Of a stretch of DNA of 64,000 nucleotides, positions 28,335-36,360 are shown piece by piece. This DNA comes from Rhodospirillales bacterium (lineage in GTDB: Bacteria; Pseudomonadota; Alphaproteobacteria; Micavibrionales; UBA1664). The stretch spans positions 1,178,001-1,242,000 of the forward strand of contig CP060260.1 in assembly GCA_023898805.1 (NCBI GenBank). The letters run 5' to 3'. The position numbers and the translations under genes were made by a program. Numbering within the stretch: the stretch's first letter is position 1; the number at the start of each line of letters is the position of its first letter. The notes beneath the pieces are model-generated. The model saw nothing but the letters and a program-made list of their open reading frames with translations. It was not told where the DNA came from and searched no databases.

Positions 28335-28864
28335 TGTCACGCGTAGGAAAACACGCCATCGCCATTCCGTCCGGTATGACCGTCGAGGTCAAGTCGGATC
28401 ACGTGAAGGCCAAGGGCAAGCTGGGTGAGGGCGTTGTGCGCTTCACCGGCGACGTCGCCGTGAAAATGGCTGACGGCAAGGTCACCGTAACGCCGGTCGA
28501 CGGTGCTGCGAACCGCGCGATGTGGGCAACCACCCAGCGCAACATCAGCAACCTTTTCAAAGGTCTGGAAAGCGGTTTCGAGAAAAAGCTCGAAATCACC
28601 GGCGTTGGTTACCGCGCGCAGGTTGCGGGCAAGGAACTGGTATTGCAGCTCGGCTACAGCCACGACGTGAAATACCAGATTCCCGAAGGTATCAAGATCG
28701 CGGTCGAAAAACAGACGGCGATCACGATTTCCGGCGCGGACAAACAACGCGTCGGTCAAGTCGCGGCCGAGATCCGCGCCTGGCGCGAGCCGGAGCCGTA
28801 CAAGGGCAAGGGCATAAAATACGAGGGTGAGCGCATCATCCGCAAAGAAGGCAAGAAGAAGTAA
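28334..28864 (+). CDS. rplF: 50S ribosomal protein L6
   Basis: Supports the sarcin-ricin loop region. MSRVGKHAIAIPSGMTVEVK, GVGYRAQVAGKELVLQLGYS and the EPYKGKGIKYEGE(RII)RKEGKKK end are canonical. I use the ATG at 28334, which overlaps rpsH, and not a longer in-frame start at 28319. 176 residues. Confidence 0.97.
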   Translation: MSRVGKHAIAIPSGMTVEVKSDHVKAKGKLGEGVVRFTGDVAVKMADGKVTVTPVDGAANRAMWATTQRNISNLFKGLESGFEKKLEITGVGYRAQVAGKELVLQLGYSHDVKYQIPEGIKIAVEKQTAITISGADKQRVGQVAAEIRAWREPEPYKGKGIKYEGERIIRKEGKKK

Positions 28865-28873
28865 GGGGCCGCC

Positions 28874-29245
28874 ATGAAGAAAGCAAAAACCAACTCGGTC
28901 CAGCGCCGCCAGTTCCGCAACCGCAACAAGGTGCGGGCGCTGGCGCTCAAGGGCGCGCGTCCCCGTCTGAACGTCTTTCGTTCGGCCTCCAACATCTATG
29001 CCCAGATCATCGACGACACCAAGGGCGTGACCCTTGCCGCCGCCTCGACGGTCGACAAGGAAGTCAAGGCTTCGGCCAAGCTCGGCGGCAACGTCGCCGC
29101 CGCGACCGAGGTCGGAAAACTCATCGCCGCCCGTGCCAAGAAGGCCGGGGTGAAACAGGTTGTCTTCGACCGCGGGTCGTACCTGTATCATGGCCGCGTC
29201 AAGGCGCTGGCCGAGGCTGCCCGCGAAGGCGGACTGGAATTCTAA
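28874..29245 (+). CDS. rplR: 50S ribosomal protein L18
   Basis: Binds 5S rRNA. RPRLNVFRSASNIYAQIIDD and the VVFDRGSYLYHGRVKALAEA end match the family. 123 residues, with a short basic start. Confidence 0.97.
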   Translation: MKKAKTNSVQRRQFRNRNKVRALALKGARPRLNVFRSASNIYAQIIDDTKGVTLAAASTVDKEVKASAKLGGNVAAATEVGKLIAARAKKAGVKQVVFDRGSYLYHGRVKALAEAAREGGLEF

Positions 29246-29259
29246 GGAGATCATGAACG

Positions 29260-29832
29260 ATGGCACGCCCCGAAGGTAAACGTCCCGAAAGAGACGGCAA
29301 AGAACGCGAACAAAGCGACCTGGTCGAAAAACTGGTCGCGATCAACCGCGTTGCGAAAACGGTGAAAGGCGGTCGGCGCTTCGCGTTTGCGGCGCTGGTT
29401 GTCGTCGGCGACGGCAAGGGCCGCGTCGGCACCGGTCACGCCAAGTCCAAAGAAGTTCCCGAAGCGATCAAAAAGGCGACCGAGCAGGCGAAACGCCACA
29501 TGATGCGCGTACCGCTGCGCGAAGGCCGCACCATCCACCACGACATCAAGGGCCATTTCGGTGCGGGCAAGGTGATCCTGCGCGCCGCCCCGTCCGGTAC
29601 CGGTATCATCGCGGGCGGCCCGATGCGCGCGATTTTCGAAGCCGTCGGCATTCAGGACATCGTTGCCAAGGCGACGGGCACGTCCAACCCGCACAACATG
29701 GTGCAGGCGACGTTCGACGCGCTTAAAAACATCCAGTCGCCCCGTCAGATCGCGACCCGTCGCGGCAAAAAGGTCGGCGACATCATCGCCAACCGTCAGG
29801 GCGGCGCAAAAGAGGACGAATCCGATGACTGA
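29260..29832 (+). CDS. rpsE: 30S ribosomal protein S5
   Basis: A decoding-fidelity and helicase-site protein. VAINRVAKTVKGGRRFAFAA, the GKGRVGTGHAKSKEVPEAIK loop and the VVGDGKG region are conserved. 190 residues. AAGGAG lies nine bases before the ATG. Its stop overlaps rpmD by eight bases. Confidence 0.97.
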   Translation: MARPEGKRPERDGKEREQSDLVEKLVAINRVAKTVKGGRRFAFAALVVVGDGKGRVGTGHAKSKEVPEAIKKATEQAKRHMMRVPLREGRTIHHDIKGHFGAGKVILRAAPSGTGIIAGGPMRAIFEAVGIQDIVAKATGTSNPHNMVQATFDALKNIQSPRQIATRRGKKVGDIIANRQGGAKEDESDD

Positions 29833-30079
29833 AGCCAAAGCGAAAAAACCGGCCCCCAAAAAGCCGGCTGCCAAAAAGACGGAAAAATCCGGCAAGACGC
29901 TGACCGTGGTTCAAACCGGTTCGCCGATCGGCCGCACGCCGGATCAGGAAGCGACCCTCAAGGGTCTGGGCCTGAACAAGCGTCACAGGACCCGCGTACT
30001 GGAAGATACACCGGCGGTGCGTGGCATGATCCGCAAGGTCGCGCATCTGGTTAAGATCGTCGACGAAAAAGCGGCGTAA
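29825..30079 (+). CDS. rpmD: 50S ribosomal protein L30 with an N-terminal Lys/Ala extension
   Basis: The core LTVVQTGSPIGRTPDQEATL, then GLGLNKRHRTRVLEDTPAVR, is L30. It is preceded by about 22 residues rich in Lys/Ala/Pro (MTEAKAKKPAPKKPAAKK), making 84 residues instead of about 60. The ATG at 29825 lies inside the end of rpsE. The same frame is open further upstream, but only as a shadow of rpsE. Confidence 0.95.
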   Translation: MTEAKAKKPAPKKPAAKKTEKSGKTLTVVQTGSPIGRTPDQEATLKGLGLNKRHRTRVLEDTPAVRGMIRKVAHLVKIVDEKAA

Positions 30080-30100
30080 GGATTTGAAGGAAGGTTCACA

Positions 30101-30598
30101 ATGAAACTCAACGAACTTAAACCCAAACAGGGTTCCCGCAAAAAACGCATGCGCGTCGGCCGCGGTATCGGTTCCGGCAAAGGCAAGACCTCGGGCCGCG
30201 GCGGCAAAGGTCAAACCGCGCGTACCGGCGTATCGCTGCACGGCTTTGAAGGCGGCCAGACGCCGCTTTACCGCCGTCTGCCCAAGCGCGGCTTTAAAAA
30301 GCCGAACCGCATGGAATACGCGGAAATCAATCTGGGCGCGCTGCAGACCGCGATTGACGCGGGCAAGCTCGACGCCAAGAAGGCGATCGACGAAGACGCG
30401 CTGGTCGCGGCCAAACTCGTCCGCCGCAAACAGGACGGCGTGCGTGTGCTGGCCAAGGGCGCGCTCAAGGTGAAAGTCGCGCTGAAGGTTTCCGGCGCTT
30501 CCGCTGCGGCCAAGGCCGCGGTTGAAAAGGCGGGCGGCAGCCTTGAACTGATCGTGATCGAGCGCAAGCCGGTCGTGCGTAAAAAGAAAATCGCCTGA
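30101..30598 (+). CDS. rplO: 50S ribosomal protein L15
   Basis: A late 50S assembly protein. MKLNELKPKQGSRKKRMRVG, the Gly-rich SGKGKTSGRGGKGQ loop and FEGGQTPLYRRLPKRGFK are diagnostic. 165 residues. AAGGAAGG precedes the ATG. It is the last gene before a strong terminator, so secY is not in this transcript. Confidence 0.97.
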   Translation: MKLNELKPKQGSRKKRMRVGRGIGSGKGKTSGRGGKGQTARTGVSLHGFEGGQTPLYRRLPKRGFKKPNRMEYAEINLGALQTAIDAGKLDAKKAIDEDALVAAKLVRRKQDGVRVLAKGALKVKVALKVSGASAAAKAAVEKAGGSLELIVIERKPVVRKKKIA

Positions 30599-30625
30599 TT
30601 TTCGGCTTACCCGTTTTCTGATTTT

Positions 30626-30655
30626 AAAAAACCCCGGCATCGACCGGGGTTTTTT
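30626..30655 (+). terminator. Rho-independent terminator after rplO
   Basis: AAAAAACCCCGG, loop CATCGA, CCGGGGTTTTTT, 27 bases after the rplO stop. It ends the str-S10-spc transcript. By symmetry it may also serve the convergent minus-strand gene at 30713-31123. Confidence 0.93.
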
Positions 30656-30712
30656 GCAAATAATGCTTTCGTCATCGCGTGACGACAGCAACCAGATGTC
30701 AACAATCAGGCA

Positions 30713-31123
30713 TCACAACGTGGTGCTGACCACGGGCAAGGCCTGTTGCGGCGCAAGATAGGCGATGCGCGTCGCTGGACCGCCCTTGCCGTCCGGCACC
30801 AGACATTCGATCAGATAGGGTGCTATCCCGCCTTTTTGTGCGATTTCAAACTGGGTCCGCAAAGCGGGGGCCAGCCGCTGCGCCTGATACGGACCCGCGA
30901 GCGCGGCGTTGTGAACGATCGATCCCGGTGGAAGAACAGAATGCTCCTCAAGCCTGCGCCGCCGGGCCTCGATGCCCGGACCGCCCTTGTGTCCGTCAAA
31001 TCGTTCGCGCGCGATGTCAAACATCGCCCGCGCTACATCAAGCGGGGTTTGCGGGGCGATCCGGTATACCCGGATGGCGCCTGGTTGCGGATCTGCGGTT
31101 TTCTTGTTCGCTCTGGGGGACAT
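30713..31123 (-). CDS. Protein of unknown function inserted between rplO and secY
   Basis: 136 residues with no recognised family. The start MSPRANKKTADPQPG is basic. Then come VYRIAPQTPLDVARAMFDIA, a charged stretch ending RRRRLEEHSVLPPGSIVHN, and a C-terminal half with TQFEIAQKGGIAPYLIECLV. No signal peptide or membrane helix is seen. GGAAGGAACC lies upstream of the ATG. It is antisense to the ribosomal genes and interrupts the usual rplO-secY junction. Confidence 0.7.
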   Translation of the reverse strand: MSPRANKKTADPQPGAIRVYRIAPQTPLDVARAMFDIARERFDGHKGGPGIEARRRRLEEHSVLPPGSIVHNAALAGPYQAQRLAPALRTQFEIAQKGGIAPYLIECLVPDGKGGPATRIAYLAPQQALPVVSTTL

Positions 31124-31487
31124 TTGTACTTTGGTTCCTTCCTTTGTGCGGCCCGCTTGGTGGTTTTACCGGGGCTCGGGAAGGGGGGTGCCGCATGTTG
31201 TGCGAAAGGGCCCTTTCCGGTCCGGCGGGCCTTTGGTTTTTATGCGATGTTCGGGGTATTGAACGCTAAAACCGGCAGACCCTTAAAGGGAATACCAGTA
31301 ATAAAATCGGCCGGTTGCGATGGCGATGGCGATTGCGGTGCACGATGCAGCGTTCATGAATGACACCTTGCCCGAACCGCCGCGGCTTTGTCAACAAACG
31401 CGTATAAAGTCGCATTGACCCCCCGGGGCCGCCCGTTTAAGGTTTGGCCACAAATACGGAACCGCAAATAGATCAAGGTATGTGCAA
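31124..31487 (+). promoter_or_regulatory. Intergenic region upstream of secY (364 bp)
   Basis: It contains a perfect palindrome GAAAGGGCCCTTTC at 31203-31216, which may be a binding site or chance, and a candidate secY promoter at 31415-31443. I see no convincing coding sequence; short open frames here lack ribosome-binding sites and family resemblance. Confidence 0.5.
31415..31443 (+). promoter_or_regulatory. Candidate promoter for secY-adk
   Basis: TTGACC (31415-31420), 17-base spacer, TAAGGT (31438-31443), about 45 bases before secY. A promoter is required here because the spc transcript ends at 30655. Confidence 0.5.
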
Positions 31488-32831
31488 ATGGCATCGGCTG
31501 CCGAACAACTCGCATCGCAAATGAACTGGGGCGCCTTTTCCAAGGCGGCTGAACTCAAATCGCGCATCCTCTATCTGCTTGGCGCGCTGATCATTTATCG
31601 CATCGGCACGCACATCCCCTTGCCCGGAATCGATCTTTCGGTATGGAATCAGATCTACTCGCAAAAGGCGGGCGGCATCCTCGACATGTTCAACATGTTT
31701 TCCGGCGGCGCGCTCAAGCGCATGACGATTTTCGCGCTGAACATCATGCCGTATATTTCGGCATCGATCATCATGCAGCTTGCGTCCTCGATGATTCCTT
31801 CGCTGGAGGCGGTGAAAAAGGAAGGCGAACTCGGTCGCGTCCGTATCAACCAATACACGCGTTACCTGACCGTGATTCTGGCCGCGGTGCAGGCTTGGGG
31901 TCTTGCCACCGGGCTTGAACATATGCAGGGCCCGAACGGTTCGGCAGTTATTGATCCGGGTCTGTTTTTCCGCATCACCACCGTCATCACCATCGTCGGC
32001 GGCACCGTGTTCCTGATGTGGCTGGGTGAACAGATCACCCAGCGCGGCATTGGCAACGGCACCTCGCTGATCATCTTTGCCGGTATCGTGGCCGAACTGC
32101 CGCGCGCGGTGGCCAGCGTGCTTGAACTCGGCCGTCAGGGTCAGTTCAATTTCATCGTGCTTTTCGGCATTTTCGCGATGGTGATCGCGATCGTCGTTTT
32201 CATCGTTTTCATGGAAAGGGCGCAACGCCGCATTCCGGTGCAATACCCGCGCCGTCAGGTCGGTGCGAACCAAATGGCCTCGGCCCAGCTTTCGCACCTG
32301 CCCTTGAAGCTCAACACCTCCGGCGTCATTCCTCCGATCTTTGCCTCCTCGCTGCTGCTGCTGCCGGTGACGCTGGTCGGATTCGCGGGCGCGGGCGGCG
32401 GCGAAATCGTTTCAAGCATCGCGCGCAGTCTGCAACACGGCCAGCCGGTCTACATGGGTCTGTACGCGCTGCTGATCGCGTTTTTCTCGTTCTTCTATAC
32501 GGCGATCGTCTTTAACCCCAAGGAAAACGCCGACATGCTGAAAAAATACGGCGGCTTCATCCCCGGCATCCGTCCGGGCCAGCAGACAGCGGAATATCTT
32601 GATTTCGTCCTGACAAGGCTGACGGCCATCGGCGCGCTGTACATCATCTTCATCTGCCTTCTGCCCGAATTCCTGATCTCGAAGTTTTCGATGCCGTTTT
32701 ACTTCGGCGGCACCTCGCTGCTGATCGTGGTATCGGTGACGATGGATACGGTCGCGCAGATCCACGCGCATCTGATCGCCCATCAGTATGAAGGTCTGAT
32801 TCGCAAGCAACGCCTGCGGAGCCGCCGATGA
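31488..32831 (+). CDS. secY: Protein translocase subunit SecY
   Basis: The central channel of the Sec translocon in the inner membrane. About ten hydrophobic helices are visible, with GTHIPLPGID after the first, the plug-region GGILDMFNMFSGGALKRMTI, and the cytosolic loop RRIPVQYPRRQVG. 447 residues is normal. I take the ATG at 31488, with AAGG nine bases upstream; a GTG at 31482 is too close to it. The stop overlaps adk by four bases (ATGA). Confidence 0.97.
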   Translation: MASAAEQLASQMNWGAFSKAAELKSRILYLLGALIIYRIGTHIPLPGIDLSVWNQIYSQKAGGILDMFNMFSGGALKRMTIFALNIMPYISASIIMQLASSMIPSLEAVKKEGELGRVRINQYTRYLTVILAAVQAWGLATGLEHMQGPNGSAVIDPGLFFRITTVITIVGGTVFLMWLGEQITQRGIGNGTSLIIFAGIVAELPRAVASVLELGRQGQFNFIVLFGIFAMVIAIVVFIVFMERAQRRIPVQYPRRQVGANQMASAQLSHLPLKLNTSGVIPPIFASSLLLLPVTLVGFAGAGGGEIVSSIARSLQHGQPVYMGLYALLIAFFSFFYTAIVFNPKENADMLKKYGGFIPGIRPGQQTAEYLDFVLTRLTAIGALYIIFICLLPEFLISKFSMPFYFGGTSLLIVVSVTMDTVAQIHAHLIAHQYEGLIRKQRLRSRR

Positions 32832-33421
32832 GCGTACGTCCGCTCAACATCGTCCTGATGGGGCCGCCCGGCGCGGGCAAGGGCACGCAGGCCCGCATCC
32901 TTGAGGAAAAATACGGCCTCAAGCAGCTTTCCACCGGCGACATGCTGCGCGCCGAACGCGCGGAAGGCACCGAACTGGGAAAAAAGGTTCAGGCGATCAT
33001 GGACGCGGGGCAGCTGGTTTCCGACGACATCATCATCGAAATGATCGAAACCCGCATCGCGCGCGCGGATTGCGCGAAGGGCGTGATCTTTGACGGCTTT
33101 CCGCGCACCATCCCGCAGGCGAGGGCGCTTGATGCGATGCTGGCAAAAAAGGACTGCGCGATCGATCTTGTGATCGACCTTGTGGTCGATGAATCGATTC
33201 TGGTCGCGCGCGTCGAAAAACGCGCGGCCGAATGCGCCGCCGCAGGCCAGCCGGTGCGCGCCGACGACAACCCGGAAACGGTCATGCGCCGCATCCGCGA
33301 ATACAAGACGTACACCGCCGAAGTGTCGCCTTTCTATGCGCAGAAAAACACGCTCCATCGCATCGACGGAATGCAAACCGTGGATGCCGTGGCCGCGCAG
33401 ATTGCCGCCTTCCTGAAATAG
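32828..33421 (+). CDS. adk: Adenylate kinase
   Basis: Interconverts AMP, ADP and ATP. The P-loop is MGPPGAGKGTQA; LSTGDMLRAE and the FDGFPRTIPQA AMP-site follow. It is the short-lid form with no zinc-binding cysteines, at 197 residues. It overlaps secY by four bases, the conserved secY-adk arrangement. Confidence 0.97.
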   Translation: MSVRPLNIVLMGPPGAGKGTQARILEEKYGLKQLSTGDMLRAERAEGTELGKKVQAIMDAGQLVSDDIIIEMIETRIARADCAKGVIFDGFPRTIPQARALDAMLAKKDCAIDLVIDLVVDESILVARVEKRAAECAAAGQPVRADDNPETVMRRIREYKTYTAEVSPFYAQKNTLHRIDGMQTVDAVAAQIAAFLK

Positions 33422-33476
33422 CCTGCGACATAACGCATTTTGACACCCACGCTGTTCGGCCGTTACGCGTGATGGA

Positions 33477-34073
33477 ATGAACGTCCGTCCGAAATCCACG
33501 CCAGCCATCGGCGCGCGCATCCTTGATCTGATCGAGATGTTCGGCGGTCTGGCCGATCCCGCGCGGCGCGATGAACTTGCCCAATGGTTGGATATGGTCG
33601 TGGCAAGTGATGTCGATCTGCTCGCGCATACGCCAGAATACGTCATCCACCCCGAAACGGGTTTGCGTTTTTACCCGGTGGGCCGGCGCAAATTACTGTG
33701 GCGCGATCATGCGCGTACCTTGCCGCATACGGGCGGATTCACGGGTTCACGTGACCCGTTCGGTTTTTTGTGCGCGGAATACGACGACTACATCCGGGCG
33801 GGGCTGCTGTATACCGGCCATCTCAAACATGTCGACCGCGCTTTGCACGACACCTTGTTTTCCCAGCCCGGATTACGCGACGACCCCGAAGGCGTCCTAG
33901 GAGTGCTGCGCCGGAAGGGCATTTTAACGGCACGGGATCTGCGACAACCGGACGCCGAAAACGCCGACCGGGTGGCCTTTGTGAAAAAGGTGAATCTGGT
34001 CCTCGCCAAACGGGGCTTGGTCGAGAAATATCTGGCACCGCGCGACCGGCCCAAACCTGCGCCGAAATGTTAA
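33477..34073 (+). CDS. Protein of unknown function between adk and rpsM
   Basis: 198 residues, soluble, with no recognised family. Noticeable segments are RILDLIEMFGGLADPARRDE, HPETGLRFYPVGRRKLLWRD, GFLCAEYDDYIRAGLLYTGH and a C-terminal KKVNLVLAKRGLVEKYLAP. It lies 55 bases after adk on the same strand and may be transcribed with secY-adk. The codon composition matches its neighbours. It ends just before the rpsM promoter. Confidence 0.7.
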   Translation: MNVRPKSTPAIGARILDLIEMFGGLADPARRDELAQWLDMVVASDVDLLAHTPEYVIHPETGLRFYPVGRRKLLWRDHARTLPHTGGFTGSRDPFGFLCAEYDDYIRAGLLYTGHLKHVDRALHDTLFSQPGLRDDPEGVLGVLRRKGILTARDLRQPDAENADRVAFVKKVNLVLAKRGLVEKYLAPRDRPKPAPKC

Positions 34074-34116
34074 CATAACAAATGCCGGAATCCGCCTTTA
34101 TCCACAGAAAATTATA

Positions 34117-34145
34117 TTGACGCCCCACGGTCACCCCCATATATT
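34117..34145 (+). promoter_or_regulatory. Sigma-70-type promoter for rpsM-rpsK-rpoA-rplQ
   Basis: TTGACG (34117-34122), 17-base spacer, TATATT (34140-34145), in an AT-rich patch about 130 bases before rpsM. The leader is long enough for autogenous control, as in other alpha operons. Confidence 0.72.
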
Positions 34146-34274
34146 GCGCGCAATTCCAAGGAAACGGGGACCCGCGTTTTCAGCCGGAAATCGGCGGAAT
34201 GGGTATTGTTTAATCGAGGATCATCACCACGCCGAAGCAATAGCCAAGGCTGGTCGCAGCCGAAGGAGAAAAAA

Positions 34275-34670
34275 ATGGCTCGTATCGCGGGGGTCAACAT
34301 CCCCACCAACAAGCGCGTGCACATCGCGCTGACCTACATTCACGGCATCGGTCGCACCTCGGCCCTCAAGATTCTTGAGGCGTGCAAGATCGGCGACTAC
34401 GAAAAGAACAGCTTCCCGCGCGTGAATGAACTTTCCGACGACGAACTTAACCGCATCCGCGAACAGATCGACCAGAACTACAAGGTCGAAGGCGAACTGC
34501 GCCGCGAGATCTCGCTGAATATCAAACGCCTGATGGACATGTCCTGCTATCGCGGTCTGCGCCATCGCAAAAATCTCCCCGTCCGCGGCCAGCGCACGCA
34601 CACCAACGCGCGCACCCGCAAAGGTCCGGCCAAGGCGATCGCCGGCAAGAAACTGGCCACGAAAAAATAA
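34275..34670 (+). CDS. rpsM: 30S ribosomal protein S13
   Basis: A 30S head protein contacting the P-site tRNA and the 50S. MARIAGVNIPTNKRVHIALT and the YRGLRHRKNLPVRGQRTHTN block are diagnostic. The product of 131 residues includes a few extra Lys-rich residues at the end. GAAGGAG lies six bases before the ATG at 34275; an in-frame upstream start at 34206 is not supported. Confidence 0.97.
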   Translation: MARIAGVNIPTNKRVHIALTYIHGIGRTSALKILEACKIGDYEKNSFPRVNELSDDELNRIREQIDQNYKVEGELRREISLNIKRLMDMSCYRGLRHRKNLPVRGQRTHTNARTRKGPAKAIAGKKLATKK

Positions 34671-34680
34671 GGGACAACAC

Positions 34681-34773
34681 GAGCGGCTGAGGAATCTGAA
34701 AGGCCGCGAGTAAAAAAGGACAACACGAGCGGCTGAGGAATCTGAAAGGCTGCGAGTAAAAAAAGGACAACAC
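34681..34773 (+). repeat. Two tandem hairpin repeat units upstream of rpsK
   Basis: Unit A is 34681-34726 and unit B is 34727-34773. Each runs GAGCGGCTGAGGAATCTGAA, AGGC(C/T)GCGAGT, an A-run, then GGACAACAC. GCGGC pairs with GCCGC in A and with GCTGC (one G-U) in B. The tail GGACAACAC also occurs once before unit A at 34672-34680, as if a native site had been duplicated on insertion. The last A-run and GG form the rpsK Shine-Dalgarno. The family is the same as at 20876-20957. Confidence 0.87.
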
Positions 34774-34774
34774 A

Positions 34775-35173
34775 ATGAGCAAGCAAAACAACGATACCGC
34801 GCGCGTTAAACGCTCCGCCCGTAAAAACATTCCGGTCGGAATCGCCAAGGTGAACGCGACCTTCAACAACACGATCATCGCGATCACCGATGCCCAGGGC
34901 AACACGATTTCCTGGTCGTCGTCGGGCAAGATGGGCTTCAAGGGCTCGCGCAAATCCACCCCCTTCGCGGCGCAGCTTTGCGCCGAGGACGCGGGCCGCA
35001 AGGCGCAGGAACACGGCGTGCGCGAACTGACCGTCGAGGTCAAGGGTCCGGGCGCGGGTCGTGAATCCGCGCTGCGTGCGCTTCAATCCGCGGGCTTCAC
35101 CATCACCAACATCAAGGACGTGACGCCGATCCCGCATAATGGCTGCCGTCCCAGAAAACGCCGCCGCGTGTAA
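34775..35173 (+). CDS. rpsK: 30S ribosomal protein S11
   Basis: A platform protein near the mRNA exit. VNATFNNTIIAITDAQGNTI, the GFKGSRKSTPFAAQ block and NGCRPRKRRRV at the end are canonical. 132 residues. The start is fixed by the A-run/GG tract that ends the upstream repeat unit. Confidence 0.97.
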   Translation: MSKQNNDTARVKRSARKNIPVGIAKVNATFNNTIIAITDAQGNTISWSSSGKMGFKGSRKSTPFAAQLCAEDAGRKAQEHGVRELTVEVKGPGAGRESALRALQSAGFTITNIKDVTPIPHNGCRPRKRRRV

Positions 35174-35219
35174 CACGGCGCAAAAACGGGCAAACGCCGT
35201 TGCGTTTAATCGTGATTAA

Positions 35220-35251
35220 GACGGGTATCAGGGTTTATCCCGGTATCCGTC
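35220..35251 (+). other. Strong hairpin in the rpsK-rpoA gap
   Basis: Thirteen base pairs (two G-U) with one bulged A: left arm GACGGGTATCAGGG, loop TTTAT, right arm CCCGGTATCCGTC. No T-run follows, so it is not a terminator. It may be an mRNA processing or protein-binding site 70 bases before rpoA. Confidence 0.6.
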
Positions 35252-35321
35252 GCCCGAGTACCGATTACTAACCAGAGGCCGGCTAAGAACCGGATGACGT
35301 TAACCGGAAAGGAAATACCAA

Positions 35322-36342
35322 ATGATCCAGAAAAACTGGCAGGAACTGATCAAGCCGACCAAGATCGACGTAAAGAAAGCCGGCCCGAACACGCGTTCGG
35401 CGGGCACCGTTGTTGTCGAACCGCTCGAACGCGGCTTCGGCCTGACGCTGGGCAACGCCCTGCGCCGCATCCTGCTTTCCTCGCTTCAGGGCGCGGCCGT
35501 GACCGCGATCCAGATTGACGGCGTGCTGCATGAATTCTCGTCGATCCCCGGCGTGCGCGAGGACGTGGTCAACATCATCCTCAACGTGAAGAACATCGCG
35601 ATCGCGATGCACGTCGAAGGCCCCAAGAAAATGCGCCTCGCCGCCGAAGGCCCGTGCGAAGTGACCGCTGGCATGATCGAGGCCGGCGCGGATATCGAGA
35701 TCATGAATCCGATCTCGTCATCTGCACCCTCGACAAGGGCGCGCAGCTGAACATGGAACTGACGGTCAACACCGGCAAGGGCTACCGCCCGCTTCGGCGA
35801 ACCGTCCGGAAGAAGCGCCGGTTGGTCTGATCCCCGTCGACTCCATCTTCTCGCCCGTGCGCAAGGTGTCGTACGAGGTCGAGGACACCCGCGTTGGCCA
35901 AATCACCGACTACGACAAGCTGACCCTGAGCATCGAAACCAACGGCGCCGTAACGCCTGAGGATTCGGTGGCCTATGCCGCGCGCATCCTGCAAGACCAG
36001 CTTCAGGTCTTCATCAACTTCGACGAACCGAAGGCCGCCGCCGCCCGTCAGGACGCGGCGCCGGAACTGCCGTTCAACCGCAACCTGCTGCGCAAGGTCG
36101 AGGAGCTGGAGCTCTCCGTCCGCTCGGCAAACTGCTTGAAGAACGACAACATCACCTATATCGGCGATCTGGTTCAAAAATCGGAAAACGACATGCTGCG
36201 CACCCCGAACTTCGGTCGCAAGTCGCTGAACGAGATCAAGGAAGTGCTGGCGACCATGGGTCTGCATCTCGGCATGCAGGTCGATGGCTGGCCGCCGGAA
36301 AATATCGAGGATCTTCGCCGCAAGCTTGAAGAGCCGTACTGA
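35322..36342 (+). pseudogene. rpoA: DNA-directed RNA polymerase subunit alpha, reading frame broken by two one-base gaps
   Basis: The alpha subunit assembles beta/beta' and contacts promoters and activators. The N-terminal part (35322-35710) has EPLERGFGLTLGNALRRILL and the C-terminal part (35791-36342) has VRKVSYEVEDTRVGQ and the alphaCTD with LGRKSLNEIKEVL-like FGRKSLNEIKEVLATMG. Between them, one G is missing at about 35711 (CCGAT where family sequence wants CCGGAT) and one at about 35791 (CCCGCTT for CCCGGCTT). The middle segment reads correctly in a second frame (LVICTLDKGAQLNMELTV). Restoring both bases gives a full-length alpha of about 340 residues. As rpoA is essential, sequencing or assembly error is the likeliest cause. 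Confidence 0.93.
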
Positions 36343-36360
36343 ATTGAATGAAGTGATAAA

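Noticed and set aside
31203..31216. Palindrome GAAAGGGCCCTTTC as a terminator or operator.
   Set aside because: There is no loop, no T-run and no partner site; the surroundings are GC-rich, so chance is plausible.
20876..34773. The paired repeats as a possible CRISPR array.
   Set aside because: There are only two units per site with no spacers between them, and no cas genes.
35700..35800. Programmed ribosomal frameshifting as the explanation of the rpoA breaks.
   Set aside because: Neither site has a slippery heptamer or a downstream pseudoknot, and two successive shifts would be needed; missing bases are simpler.
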